This document shows, one piece after another, positions 25,718 through 34,846 of a DNA stretch of 64,000 nt. The stretch is from NCBI RefSeq assembly GCF_030704305.1, contig NZ_CP131935.1, positions 3,162,001 through 3,226,000 on the forward strand. Direction: 5' to 3'. The notes beneath the pieces were generated by a model that saw only the letters and a program-made list of their open reading frames with translations, had not been told where the DNA came from and ran no database searches. The translations under genes and the position numbers were made by a program. Within the stretch, counting starts at the first letter, position 1; every line of letters starts with the position of its first letter. Origin of the DNA: Massilia sp. R2A-15 (lineage in GTDB: Bacteria > Pseudomonadota > Gammaproteobacteria > Burkholderiales > Burkholderiaceae_D).

Positions 25718-26344
25718 ATGAACCCACCTCTTCGCATCGTCGTCGCCACCAGCGTCGCCCACCCGGGCGAGGCCGATGACGCCGCGCTGGCCGCGCAGCT
25801 GCGGCGCTCGGCCGCCCTGCGCATCGGCCTGCTCGAAGCCGGCTACGACCTGGTCGCCGCGCTGCCGGCCGACATGTACCTGCCCGAGCGCATCGCCCAG
25901 CTGCAACCCGACCTGATCATCATCGACGCCGAGTCCGATGCGCGCGACGTGCTCGAGCACATCGTCATCGCCAGCCGCGACGAGCGGCGCCCGATCGTCA
26001 TGTTTACCGAGGACGCGGCGCCGGCCAGCATGGAAGCGGCGATGGCGGCCGGCGTGTCGGCGTACATCGTGGCGGGACTGCAGGCCGAGCGGGTGCAGCC
26101 GGTGCTGCACGTCGCGATGGCGCGCTTCCGCCAGGAGCAGAAGCTGCTGGACGAACTGGCCGACACGCGCCACAAGTTGGCCGAACGCAAGGTGATCGAG
26201 CGCGCCAAGGGCGTGCTGATGGCCAGCCAGCGCCTGAGCGAAGACCAGGCCTACCAGAAACTGCGCAGCATGGCGATGAACAAGAAGATGAAGCTGGCCG
26301 ATATTGCCCAGCGGATTCTCGACGTCGAGGACCTGCTCGGCTAA
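25718..26344 (+). CDS. nasT: ANTAR-domain response regulator NasT
   Basis: The 208-residue protein has a receiver-like domain at about 5-140 and a C-terminal ANTAR RNA-binding domain at about 145-205 (LAERKVIERAKGVLMASQRLSEDQAYQKLRSMAMNKKMKLADIAQRIL, at 26170-26320). ANTAR proteins bind paired hexaloop hairpins and prevent termination. The leader at 26576-26697 has such hairpins, so it is the likely target. The receiver keeps an Asp (LIIIDAE), but the usual Lys is replaced (AYIVAGL), as in NasT proteins, which are regulated by partner binding. No nasS nitrate sensor gene lies beside it. Confidence 0.9.
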   Translation: MNPPLRIVVATSVAHPGEADDAALAAQLRRSAALRIGLLEAGYDLVAALPADMYLPERIAQLQPDLIIIDAESDARDVLEHIVIASRDERRPIVMFTEDAAPASMEAAMAAGVSAYIVAGLQAERVQPVLHVAMARFRQEQKLLDELADTRHKLAERKVIERAKGVLMASQRLSEDQAYQKLRSMAMNKKMKLADIAQRILDVEDLLG

Positions 26345-26352
26345 TCAAAGAT

Positions 26353-26380
26353 GGGGTCAGGTCGCGCAGGACCAGACCCC
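26353..26380 (+). repeat. 27-bp palindrome family with one-base insertion
   Basis: GGGGTCAGGTC, GCGCA, GGACCAGACCCC, 28 bp, starting 9 bp after the nasT stop. Confidence 0.8.
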
Positions 26381-26396
26381 GAAATCCGAACGCATC

Positions 26397-26436
26397 GGGG
26401 TCTGGTCCTGCGGAGCGACGGGGACGCCTAGTCCCC
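26397..26436. repeat. Chimera of two palindrome families
   Basis: A reversed half copy of the 27-bp family (GGGGTCTGGTCCTGCGGA, 26397-26414) runs directly into the second family (GACGGGGAC, GCCTA, GTCCCC, 26417-26436). Confidence 0.65.
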
Positions 26437-26545
26437 ATTTTCCTCGCATCAACCTTATTTCGCTGCACCGCATCATTTTCGTGCATGCCCGCCCCGCCAT
26501 GATGCAAAACCCGCGCAATTCCACCATCCTCACGGGCTAAGCCCA

Positions 26546-26562
26546 CTGGCACGCTTCCTGCT
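26546..26562 (+). promoter_or_regulatory. Sigma-54 promoter of the nitrate operon
   Basis: CTGGCACG, CTTC, CTGCT matches the RpoN consensus TGGCACG-N4-TTGCW with exact GG-N10-GC spacing (26548/26549 and 26560/26561). Start of transcription is predicted near 26572. A TGCAC...GTGCA pair at 26464-26485 might be a weak NtrC enhancer. The rest of 26437-26545 shows nothing else clear. Confidence 0.72.
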
Positions 26563-26575
26563 CATACCCAAGCAA

Positions 26576-26649
26576 GGGTCAACGGCGATCCAAAGGCATC
26601 AACAGCAAGGCTGGTCCAACGACGGACATATCACGGACAACGGCGTCCG
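26576..26649 (+). promoter_or_regulatory. ANTAR-type leader RNA with three hexaloop hairpins
   Basis: Three hairpins have six-base loops with A at position 1 and G at position 4, the ANTAR signature. H1: GGGTC, loop AACGGC, GATCC (26576-26591). H2: GTCC, loop AACGAC, GGAC (26614-26627). H3: CGGAC, loop AACGGC, GTCCG (26634-26649). H2 and H3 are 6 bases apart, the canonical pair; H1 is an extra one. H3 shares bases 26642-26649 with the 5' arm of the downstream terminator, so the two are mutually exclusive. NasT binding would favour read-through into narK. Confidence 0.75.
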
Positions 26650-26697
26650 CCCAACCTGGTCAACCGATCGGGCTTGCGCGGACGCCATTTTGTTTTT
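26642..26697 (+). terminator. Regulated intrinsic terminator upstream of narK
   Basis: GGCGTCCGC (26642-26650) pairs with GCGGACGCC (26678-26686), nine base pairs, followed by ATTTTGTTTTT. It ends 12 bp before the narK start and stops transcription unless hairpin H3 forms. Confidence 0.82.
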
Positions 26698-26709
26698 AAG
26701 GGATTCGAC

Positions 26710-28011
26710 ATGGCCACCAAAGCAAGCAAGATCGAACTGTTCTCCTTCTCCAGCGCGCCGATGCGCGCCTTCCACCTGACCTGGATGGCGTTCTTCGTCT
26801 GCTTCTTCGCCTGGTTCGCCTGCGCCCCGCTGATGCCTGTCATCAAAGGCGAATTCGGCCTGTCCGTCGCGCAGATCGCGAACATCAACATCGCCGCCGT
26901 CGCCATCACCATCCTCGTGCGCCTGATCATTGGCCCGATGTGCGACCGCTTCGGCCCGCGCAAGACCTACACCGGCCTGCTGCTGCTGGGCGCCATTCCC
27001 GTGCTGGGCGTCGCCATGGCGCAGAGCTACGAGAGCTTCCTGATTTTCCGCCTCGGCATCGGCGCGGTGGGCGCGTCCTTCGTCATCACCCAGTACCACA
27101 CCTCGGTGATGTTCGCGCCCAACGTGGTCGGCACCGCCAACGCCGCGGCAGCCGGCTGGGGCAACGCCGGCGGGGGCGCCGCGCAGGCCATCATGCCGCT
27201 CTTGATGGCCGCAATGATCATGCTGGGCGTCTCCGAAACACTCGGCTGGCGCGCCGCCCTGCTGGTTCCGGGCGTGCTGATGCTGGTGATGGCCGGCGTC
27301 TACTACCGCTACACCCAGGACTGCCCGCAAGGGAATTACGCGGACCTGCGCAAGGCCGGCGTCGCCATCGACGGCGGCAAGAAAGGCGGCTGGTCCAGCT
27401 TCAAGGCCGCCAGCGCCAACTACCGCGTGTGGCTGCTGTTCGTCACCTACGGCGCCTGCTTCGGCATCGAGATCTTCATCCACAACATCGCCGCCGTGTA
27501 TTACGTCGACCATTTCGGGCTGTCGTTGAAATCCGCGGGCCTTGCCGCCGGCAGCTTCGGTCTGCTCGCCCTGTTCGCCCGCGCCCTGGGCGGCTGGCTG
27601 TCCGACAAGCGCGCCGCGAACGGCAACCTGAATAGCCGCGTCACCGTGCTGTTCGTGATGATGATCGGCGAAGGCCTCGGCCTGCTGTGGTTCGCCAACG
27701 CCGGCAGCGTCACATACGCCGTCATCGCGATGCTGGTGTTCGGCCTGTTCACCCACATGGCCTGCGGCGCCACCTACGCGCTGGTGCCCTTCGTCGACGG
27801 CAAGGCGCTGGGCGGCGTGGCCGGCATCATCGGCGCCGGCGGCAACGTCGGAGCGGTGGCGGCCGGCTTCCTGATGAAAGGCACCGGCAACATCCAGCAG
27901 ACCCTGGCCATCCTCAGCGCGCTGGTGATCATCTCGGCCATGTGCGCCATCGCCGCCCGCTTCACGATCGACACCGCCGCCGACGCCGCACCGGCCGCCG
28001 CGGCCGCATAA
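26710..28011 (+). CDS. narK: Nitrate/nitrite MFS transporter, NarK family
   Basis: The 433-residue protein has 12 predicted membrane segments. It contains the nitrate signature GWGNAGGGAAQAIMP in segment 5 and a second one, GIIGAGGNVGAVAAGFL, in segment 11, with RLIIGPMCDRFGPRK in the loop between segments 2 and 3. It brings nitrate into the cell and may also move nitrite. It is the first gene of the nitrate operon, directly after the leader terminator, and nirB follows after 12 bp. Confidence 0.95.
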   Translation: MATKASKIELFSFSSAPMRAFHLTWMAFFVCFFAWFACAPLMPVIKGEFGLSVAQIANINIAAVAITILVRLIIGPMCDRFGPRKTYTGLLLLGAIPVLGVAMAQSYESFLIFRLGIGAVGASFVITQYHTSVMFAPNVVGTANAAAAGWGNAGGGAAQAIMPLLMAAMIMLGVSETLGWRAALLVPGVLMLVMAGVYYRYTQDCPQGNYADLRKAGVAIDGGKKGGWSSFKAASANYRVWLLFVTYGACFGIEIFIHNIAAVYYVDHFGLSLKSAGLAAGSFGLLALFARALGGWLSDKRAANGNLNSRVTVLFVMMIGEGLGLLWFANAGSVTYAVIAMLVFGLFTHMACGATYALVPFVDGKALGGVAGIIGAGGNVGAVAAGFLMKGTGNIQQTLAILSALVIISAMCAIAARFTIDTAADAAPAAAAA

Positions 28012-28023
28012 GGAGAACCGCAC

Positions 28024-30558
28024 ATGAAAATCGTCGTCATCGGCCACGGCATGGTGGGCCACAAATTCCTCGAAACGCTGGCCGCGGGCGACGCGCCGCA
28101 ACTGGAGGTGACGGTCCTGTGCGAAGAGCCGCGCCCCGCCTACGACCGCGTGCACCTGTCCGAGTTCTTCGCCGGGAAATCGGCCGACGAGTTGTCATTG
28201 GTCGCGCCGGGCTTCTTCGACGACGGCAACGTGCTGCTCAAGCTGAACGCGCGCGCGGCAAGCGTCGACCGGGCCGCGAAAACGGTCACCGTCGCCAGCG
28301 GAGAAGTGCTGAACTACGACAAGCTGGTGTTCGCCACCGGCTCGTATCCCTTCGTGCCGCCGCTGTCCGGCAAGGACCGCAAGGACTGCTTCGTCTACCG
28401 CACCATCGAAGACTTGGAGGCGATGCTCGAATGCGGCAAGCGTTCGAAGACCGGCGTGGTGATCGGCGGCGGTCTGCTCGGCCTCGAATGCGCCAAGGCG
28501 CTGCGCGATATGAACCTGGCCACCCACGTGGTCGAATTCGCGCCGCGCCTGATGGCCGTGCAGGTGGACGACGGCGGCGCGCGCGTGCTGCGCAAGAAGA
28601 TCGAAGACCTGGGCGTGACCGTCCACACGCAGAAAAACACGCTGGAAATCGTCGATGGCGAAGAAGGTACGCACCGCATGCGCTTTGCCGACGGCAGCCA
28701 TCTCGACGCCGACATGATCGTGTTCTCGGCCGGTATCCGTCCGCGCGACGAACTGGCACGCGCGAGCGGCCTGGCGATCGGCGCACGCGGCGGCATTGTC
28801 ATCGACAACAGCTGCCGCACTTCCGATCCCGACGTGTACGCGATCGGCGAATGCGCCGCCTGGAACGGCAACGTCTACGGCCTGGTCGCGCCGGGCTACG
28901 ACATGGCGCGCACGTGCGCCCGCCACCTGCTCGGCACCCAGGCCGAGTTCACCGGCGCCGACATGAGCACCAAGCTCAAACTGATGGGCGTGGACGTGGC
29001 CAGCATCGGCGATCCGCACGCCACCGCTGAAGGTGCACGTTCGTATCAGTTCACCGACGAGCGCAAGCAGGTCTACAAGAAGATCGTCGTCTCCAGCTGC
29101 GGCACCTACCTGCTGGGCGGTGTGCTGGTCGGCGACGCCGCCGAATACGGCACCCTGCTGCAGATGATGCTCAACAAAATCGCGCTGCCCGAGTCGCCGG
29201 AGTTCCTGATCCTGCCGCAGGCTGACGGCGCCGCACGCCCCATGCTCGGCGTCGACGCCCTGCCCGAGGCGGCCCAGATCTGCTCCTGCAACGACGTCTC
29301 GAAAGGCGCCATCTGCGCCGCGGTGCGCGATGGCGCGGTGACGGTCGGCGCGCTGAAAAGCTGCACCTCGGCCGGCGCCAGCTGCGGCGGCTGCGTGCCG
29401 CTGGTGACGCAGGTGATGAAGGCAGAAATGAAAAAGCAGGGCATGGCCGTCAACAACCACCTGTGCGAACACTTCGCCTACACGCGCCAGGAGCTCCTGC
29501 ACCTCGTTCGCGTCGGCGGCATCAAGACCTTCCCCGAACTGCTGGCGCAGCATGGCAAGGGCCTGGGCTGCGACATCTGCAAGCCGGCCGCCGCCAGCAT
29601 CCTCGCCTCGACCTGGGCCGAATTCGTGCTCACGCCGGTGCACGCGGCGGTGCAGGACACCAACGACTACTACCTCGGCAACATCCAGAAGGACGGCACC
29701 TACTCGGTGGTGCCGCGCATGCCGGGCGGTGAAGTGACCGCCGACGGCCTGATCGCGGTCGGCCAGGTCGCCAAGAAGTTCGGCCTGTACACCAAGATCA
29801 CCGGCGGCGCGCGGGTCGACCTGTTCGGCGCCCGCGTGGACCAGCTGCCGCTGATCTGGGAAGAGCTGATCGCCGCCGGTTTCGAGTCCGGCCACGCCTA
29901 CGGCAAGTCGCTGCGCACCGTGAAGTCCTGCGTCGGCTCGACCTGGTGCCGCTTCGGCGTGGGCGACAGCATGGGCTTCGGCATCGCGCTGGAGAACCGC
30001 TACAAGGGCCTGCGCGCGCCGCACAAGATCAAGTTCGGGGTGTCCGGCTGCACCCGCGAATGCGCCGAGGCGCAGGGCAAGGATGTCGGCCTGATCGCCA
30101 CCGAAAAAGGCTGGAACCTGTACGTGTGCGGCAACGGCGGCATGAAGCCGCGCCACGCCGAGCTGCTGGCCACCGATCTCGATGAAGCCACCGCGGTGCG
30201 CTACATCGACCGCTTCTTGATGTTCTACGTGCGCACCGCCGACCGCCTGCAGCGCACCAGCGTCTGGCGCGACAACCTCGAAGGCGGCCTCGATTACCTC
30301 AAGCAGGTGATCGTCGACGACAAGCTGGGCATCGGCGCCGAACTGGAAGCGGACCTGCAGCGCGTGGTCGACACCTATACCTGCGAGTGGAAGGCCGCGG
30401 TCGAGGACCCGGAGACGCGCAAGCGCTTCCGCCATTTCGTCAACAGCCCGGAGCCGGACCAGAACGTCGTGTTCATGTCCGAACGCGGCCAGATCCGTCC
30501 GGCCACCATCGAAGAACGCCAGCGCAAGATCATCCCGATCGTCGCGCGCACTGCCTGA
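28024..30558 (+). CDS. nirB: Assimilatory nitrite reductase, large subunit
   Basis: The 844-residue enzyme reduces nitrite to ammonium with NAD(P)H in the cytoplasm. Domains in order: an FAD/NAD(P) reductase (about 1-320, with GHGMVG and GGGLLGLE); a BFD-like [2Fe-2S] domain with CSCND and the CTSAGASCGGC cysteines (about 415-470); a second Cys pair (CDIC, about 520); and the nitrite/sulfite reductase domains. The sirohaem/[4Fe-4S] cysteines are CVGSTWC near 640 and CTREC near 678. Length is normal. nirD follows after 16 bp. Confidence 0.97.
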   Translation: MKIVVIGHGMVGHKFLETLAAGDAPQLEVTVLCEEPRPAYDRVHLSEFFAGKSADELSLVAPGFFDDGNVLLKLNARAASVDRAAKTVTVASGEVLNYDKLVFATGSYPFVPPLSGKDRKDCFVYRTIEDLEAMLECGKRSKTGVVIGGGLLGLECAKALRDMNLATHVVEFAPRLMAVQVDDGGARVLRKKIEDLGVTVHTQKNTLEIVDGEEGTHRMRFADGSHLDADMIVFSAGIRPRDELARASGLAIGARGGIVIDNSCRTSDPDVYAIGECAAWNGNVYGLVAPGYDMARTCARHLLGTQAEFTGADMSTKLKLMGVDVASIGDPHATAEGARSYQFTDERKQVYKKIVVSSCGTYLLGGVLVGDAAEYGTLLQMMLNKIALPESPEFLILPQADGAARPMLGVDALPEAAQICSCNDVSKGAICAAVRDGAVTVGALKSCTSAGASCGGCVPLVTQVMKAEMKKQGMAVNNHLCEHFAYTRQELLHLVRVGGIKTFPELLAQHGKGLGCDICKPAAASILASTWAEFVLTPVHAAVQDTNDYYLGNIQKDGTYSVVPRMPGGEVTADGLIAVGQVAKKFGLYTKITGGARVDLFGARVDQLPLIWEELIAAGFESGHAYGKSLRTVKSCVGSTWCRFGVGDSMGFGIALENRYKGLRAPHKIKFGVSGCTRECAEAQGKDVGLIATEKGWNLYVCGNGGMKPRHAELLATDLDEATAVRYIDRFLMFYVRTADRLQRTSVWRDNLEGGLDYLKQVIVDDKLGIGAELEADLQRVVDTYTCEWKAAVEDPETRKRFRHFVNSPEPDQNVVFMSERGQIRPATIEERQRKIIPIVARTA

Positions 30559-30574
30559 CCCAAGGGAGAACACC

Positions 30575-30922
30575 ATGCACCGCGACCTGAAACTCGAACA
30601 ATGGATTCCCGTCTGCGCGATCGACGAGATCGTGCCCAACACCGGCGTGTGCGCCCTGCTCAATGGCGAACAGGTGGCGGTGTTCCACATCGACGACGGC
30701 GCCCAGCGCGTGTTCGCGATCGGGAACTACGACGCCAACTCCGGCGCATCGGTGCTGGCGCGCGGCCTGATTGGCAACCTGGGCGAGCGCATCGTGGTCG
30801 CCTCGCCGATCTACAAGCACCACTTCGACCTGCAGACCGGCGAATGCCTGGAAGCGCCGCAGCACTCGGTAGGCACCTTCCCGGCGCGCATCGCCGACGG
30901 CAAGGTGTGGGTCGGCGCATGA
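30575..30922 (+). CDS. nirD: Nitrite reductase small subunit
   Basis: The 115-residue Rieske-fold protein (VCAIDEIVPNTGVCALLNGEQVAVFHI...) lacks most Rieske ligands, as NirD does. KHHFDLQTGECLEAP is the conserved C-terminal part, although assimilatory members vary here. It is the partner of NirB. The stop overlaps the next start by ATGA. Confidence 0.95.
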   Translation: MHRDLKLEQWIPVCAIDEIVPNTGVCALLNGEQVAVFHIDDGAQRVFAIGNYDANSGASVLARGLIGNLGERIVVASPIYKHHFDLQTGECLEAPQHSVGTFPARIADGKVWVGA

Positions 30923-32148
30923 ACGCGCCGGCCGCCAGGCAGTCGCTGGTCGTGATCGGCAACGGCATGGCCGGCATGCGCACGGTCGAGGAGCTGCTCA
31001 AGCTCGCGCCAGACCTGTACGACATCACCGTGTTCGGCGCCGAGCCGCACGGGAACTACAACCGCATCCTGCTCTCGCCGCTGCTGGCCGGGGAAAAGAA
31101 TGTGGACGACATCATGATACATACCAGGCAATGGTATGCCGAAAACTGTATCACTTTATACGCCGGCGACCCTGTGGTACACATCGACCGGCGCAGGCGC
31201 CTGGTGCGTTCCAAGTCCGGCCGCGAGGTCTGGTACGACCGCCTGTTGCTGGCCACCGGATCGTCGCCGTTCATCGTCCCGGTGCCCGGCCACAAGCTCG
31301 AAGGCGTGATCGGCTTTCGCGACATCCAGGATGTCGACACCATGCTGGCGGCGGCGCGCGCCGGCGGCAACGCGGTCGTGATCGGCGGCGGCCTGCTCGG
31401 CCTCGAGGCGGCCAACGGCCTGCTCCGGCGCGGCATGCAGGTCACGGTGGTGCACATGATGGACAGCCTGATGAACCAGCAGCTCGACAAGCCGGCCGCG
31501 CTGATGCTCAAGACCGCGCTCGAAGGCAAGGGCCTGCGCTTCCTGCTCGAAGCGCACACCACTGAGATCGTCGGCAGGAAGCGCGTGAGCGCCGTGCGCT
31601 TCAAGGACGGCAGCGAGATCCCGGCCGACCTGGTGGTGATGGCAGCCGGCGTGCGCCCGAACTTCGCGCTGGCGCAAGAAGCCGGCCTGCACTGCGAGCG
31701 CGCGATCGTCGTCGACGACACCTTGCAAACCTACGACCCGCGCATCTACGCGGTGGGCGAATGCGTGCAGCACCGCAGCGCCACCTTCGGCCTGGTGGCG
31801 CCGATCTGGGACCAGGCCAAAGTCTGCGGCGCGCACCTCGCGCAGAAGGGCCACCGCCGCTATGTGCATGCGGCCACGGCCACCAAGCTGAAGGTCACCG
31901 GCGTCGACCTGTATTCGGTGGGCGACTTCATCGGCGGCGAGGACAGCGAAGACCTGGTGCTGCGCGACCCGCGCCGCGGCATCTACAAGCGTCTGGTCCT
32001 GAACGGCAACCGCGTCGCCGGCGCGGTGCTGTACGGCGACGTGCAGGACGGCCCCTGGTACTTCGACCTGATCCAGAAACGCACCGACATCTCCGCCATG
32101 CGCAACCACCTGCTGTTCGGCGAGGCGCTGTGCGCCCAAGCCGCCTGA
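30919..32148 (+). CDS. FAD/NAD(P)-dependent oxidoreductase, probable electron donor to nitrate reductase
   Basis: The 409-residue protein resembles the reductase part of NirB: VVIGNGMAGMRTVEELL near residue 11 (FAD), AVVIGGGLLGLEAANGLLRRG near 150 (NAD(P)H) and YAVGECVQHR near 275. It lacks BFD and sirohaem domains. The position between nirD and nasA, with ATGA overlap to nirD, supports a role passing electrons from NAD(P)H to nitrate reductase, as NasB-type proteins do. The BFD domain usually found in NasB is instead at the end of the nasA product here. Confidence 0.88.
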   Translation: MNAPAARQSLVVIGNGMAGMRTVEELLKLAPDLYDITVFGAEPHGNYNRILLSPLLAGEKNVDDIMIHTRQWYAENCITLYAGDPVVHIDRRRRLVRSKSGREVWYDRLLLATGSSPFIVPVPGHKLEGVIGFRDIQDVDTMLAAARAGGNAVVIGGGLLGLEAANGLLRRGMQVTVVHMMDSLMNQQLDKPAALMLKTALEGKGLRFLLEAHTTEIVGRKRVSAVRFKDGSEIPADLVVMAAGVRPNFALAQEAGLHCERAIVVDDTLQTYDPRIYAVGECVQHRSATFGLVAPIWDQAKVCGAHLAQKGHRRYVHAATATKLKVTGVDLYSVGDFIGGEDSEDLVLRDPRRGIYKRLVLNGNRVAGAVLYGDVQDGPWYFDLIQKRTDISAMRNHLLFGEALCAQAA

Positions 32149-32162
32149 CGAGGATTATCATC

Positions 32163-34823
32163 ATGAATATGGCCCCCGTTCCACTCTCGGTGCGCACCAC
32201 CTGCCCGTATTGCGGCGTGGGTTGCGGCGTCACGGTCACGCCAGGAATAGACGTTACCGGCGACACGGACCATCCAGCCAACCGCGGCCGCCTGTGCGTC
32301 AAGGGCTCGGCGCTGGGCGAGACGCTGGGGCTCGACGGCCGCCTGCTGTACCCGACCGTGCGCGAAGACGGCCAGCTGCGCCGCGTGACCTGGGACGCGG
32401 CGCTCGACAAGGTCGCGCGCGGCTTCGCCGACATCATCGCCGCGCACGGGCCGGACGCGGTGGCGATGTACGTGTCGGGCCAGCTGCTCACCGAGGACTA
32501 CTACGTCGCCAACAAGCTGATGAAGGGCTACATCGGCAGCGCCAATATCGACACCAACTCGCGCCTGTGCATGTCGTCCTCGGTGGCCGGCCACAAGCGC
32601 GCGTTCGGCGAGGACATCGTCCCCGGCTGCTACGACGACTTCGAGCAGGCCGACATGATCGTGCTGGCAGGCTCCAACACGGCCTGGTGCCACCCTATCC
32701 TGTTCCAGCGCATCACCCGCATCAAGGAAGCGCGGCCCGAGTTGCAGATTGTCGTGATCGATCCGCGCCGCACCGCCACCTGCGAACTGGCCGACCTGCA
32801 CCTGCCGGTCAAGCCGGGCACCGATGTGTGGCTGTTCAACGGCCTGCTGTGCTACCTGGCGCGGCACGGAGCAGCCGACGATGCATTCGTCGCCGCCCAC
32901 ACAGCCGGCCTGGACGCCGCGCTGGCGGCCGCCGAAGTGGACTGCGCCGATCCGCTGGCCGTGGCCAGGGCTTGCCGCGTCGATCCCGACAAGCTGCTGG
33001 CGTTCTATCAAGGCTTTGCGGCCACGCGCAAGGTCGTCACCGCCTATTCGCAAGGCGTGAACCAGTCCTCGGCCGGCACCGACAAGGTCAACAGCATCAT
33101 CAACTGCCACCTTCTGACGGGGCGCATCGGCCATCCGGGCATGGGCCCGTTCTCGCTGACCGGCCAGCCGAACGCGATGGGCGGGCGCGAAGTGGGCGGC
33201 CTGGCCAACACGCTGGCGGCGCACATGGAACTGGACAATCCCGCCCATCGCCAGTTGGTGCAGGGCTTCTGGCATTCGCCGCACATCGCCAGCAAGCCGG
33301 GACTGAAGGCGGTCGATCTGTTCCGCGACATCGAGGCGGGCAAAGTGAAGGCGGTGTGGATCATCGCCACCAACCCGCTGGTCAGCCTGCCGGACGCGAA
33401 CCAGGTGCAGCGCGCGCTGGAACAGTGCGAGCTGGTGGTGGTCAGCGACATCGTCGCCGGCACCGACACCAACGCGTTTGCCGACGTGCTGCTGCCGGCG
33501 CTCGGCTGGGGCGAGAAGGACGGCACGGTGACCAATTCCGAGCGCTGCATCTCGCGCCAGCGCGCTTTCCTGGCCGCGCCGGGCGAGGCGCGCGCCGACT
33601 GGAAAGCGGTCTGCGAGGTGGCGCGCCGCATGGGATTTTCCGGCTTCGACTACGCCGGCGTGCACGAGATCTTCGACGAGCACGCGCGCCTGTCTGCCCA
33701 CCGCAACGAAGGCGACACCGCGCGCGTATTCAACCTGGAGCCGCTCGCCGGCCTGAGCGCACGCGCATACGACGACCTCGAGCCGGTGCAATGGGCAGGC
33801 GCGCGCCTGTTCGGCGACGGCCGCTTCGCCCATCCGGACCGCAAGGCGCGCTTCATCGCCACAAAGCCGCGCGCGCCGGCGCACCTGCCCGACGACGAAT
33901 ACCCGCTCACGCTCAACACGGGCCGCGTGCGCGACCAGTGGCACACCATGACGCGCACCGGCAAGGCCGCGCGCCTGTCCGACCACACGGCCGAATCGTT
34001 CATCGACCTGCATCCGCAGGACGCTCTCTTGTGCGGCGTGCGCGAAGGCGAACTGGCGCGCGTGACCAGCAAGTGGGGCGCGATGGTCGCGCGCGTGACG
34101 CACGGCGGGGGCATCGCGCGGGGCGGCGTATTCATCCCGATCCACTGGAGCGGCCAGAATGCGTCGGACGCGCGGGTCGGCACGGTGGTCAATCCGGCGG
34201 TGGACCCGGTGTCGGGAGAGCCGGAGTTCAAGCACACGCCGGTGAAGGTCGAACGCTTCGGCGTGTCGTGGCACGGGTTCGTGCTCTCCCGCAGCGAGCT
34301 CGCGCTGGACAACGTCGCCCACTGGACGCGCATCCAGGGCAAGCAGTTCGCCCGCTACGAGCTGGCCGGGCGCGGCGCCATCAAGGACCATGCGATGTGG
34401 GCGCGCGCGCTGCTGGGGGTGACGGACGACGAGGCCGACTGGCTCGACTACGAGGACAAAGGCGGCGCCGTGTACCGCGCGGTGCACCTGGTCGACGACC
34501 ACATCGAGCAATGCGTGTTCGTTTCGCCGCGGCCCGACCTGCCCTCGCGCGCGTGGCTCGCCAGCCTGTTCGGCAAGGAGCGGCTGGGATTGGCGGACCG
34601 GGTCGGATTATTGAGCGGGCAGCCGATCGAAAAAGGCGTCGATGCGGGGCCGACGGTGTGTTCCTGCTTTGGCGTGGGGCGCAACACGATTTGCAGCGCG
34701 ATCCGCGACAACGCGCTGACCAGCGTGGCCGCGATCACGGCCTGCGTCAAAGCCGGCGGCAACTGCGGCTCCTGCGTGCCGGAGTTGAAACAACTGCTGG
34801 CTGAAGAGCTGCAAAGGGTCTGA
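32163..34823 (+). CDS. nasA: Assimilatory nitrate reductase catalytic subunit with C-terminal BFD domain
   Basis: The 886-residue molybdopterin enzyme reduces nitrate to nitrite in the cytoplasm. The N-terminus has the [4Fe-4S] ligands CPYCGVGC and a later Cys in LCVKGS. The molybdopterin domains follow (SRLCMSSSVAGHKRAFGED, GSNTAWCHPI, HLLTGRIGHPGMGPFSLTGQPNAMGGREVGG in part). The dinucleotide-binding domain ends near 720. A C-terminal BFD-like [2Fe-2S] domain has CSCF near 830 and the pair CGSC near 868. GAGGA lies 8 bp before the ATG. The final two codons and the TGA stop are supplied by a palindromic repeat. Confidence 0.96.
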   Translation: MNMAPVPLSVRTTCPYCGVGCGVTVTPGIDVTGDTDHPANRGRLCVKGSALGETLGLDGRLLYPTVREDGQLRRVTWDAALDKVARGFADIIAAHGPDAVAMYVSGQLLTEDYYVANKLMKGYIGSANIDTNSRLCMSSSVAGHKRAFGEDIVPGCYDDFEQADMIVLAGSNTAWCHPILFQRITRIKEARPELQIVVIDPRRTATCELADLHLPVKPGTDVWLFNGLLCYLARHGAADDAFVAAHTAGLDAALAAAEVDCADPLAVARACRVDPDKLLAFYQGFAATRKVVTAYSQGVNQSSAGTDKVNSIINCHLLTGRIGHPGMGPFSLTGQPNAMGGREVGGLANTLAAHMELDNPAHRQLVQGFWHSPHIASKPGLKAVDLFRDIEAGKVKAVWIIATNPLVSLPDANQVQRALEQCELVVVSDIVAGTDTNAFADVLLPALGWGEKDGTVTNSERCISRQRAFLAAPGEARADWKAVCEVARRMGFSGFDYAGVHEIFDEHARLSAHRNEGDTARVFNLEPLAGLSARAYDDLEPVQWAGARLFGDGRFAHPDRKARFIATKPRAPAHLPDDEYPLTLNTGRVRDQWHTMTRTGKAARLSDHTAESFIDLHPQDALLCGVREGELARVTSKWGAMVARVTHGGGIARGGVFIPIHWSGQNASDARVGTVVNPAVDPVSGEPEFKHTPVKVERFGVSWHGFVLSRSELALDNVAHWTRIQGKQFARYELAGRGAIKDHAMWARALLGVTDDEADWLDYEDKGGAVYRAVHLVDDHIEQCVFVSPRPDLPSRAWLASLFGKERLGLADRVGLLSGQPIEKGVDAGPTVCSCFGVGRNTICSAIRDNALTSVAAITACVKAGGNCGSCVPELKQLLAEELQRV

Positions 34824-34841
34824 CCCCGCTGGGTCAGACCC
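34816..34841. repeat. GGGTCTGACCCC-type palindrome supplying the nasA stop
   Basis: GGGTCTGACCCC, GC, TGGGTCAGACCC. It begins within the last codons of nasA and contains its TGA. A close copy is at 62757. Confidence 0.8.
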
Positions 34842-34846
34842 AGGTT

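Noticed and set aside
31983..34511. Leftward frame of over 800 codons opposite nasA
   Set aside because: It is an antisense shadow; nasA carries all cofactor-binding cysteines and domains.
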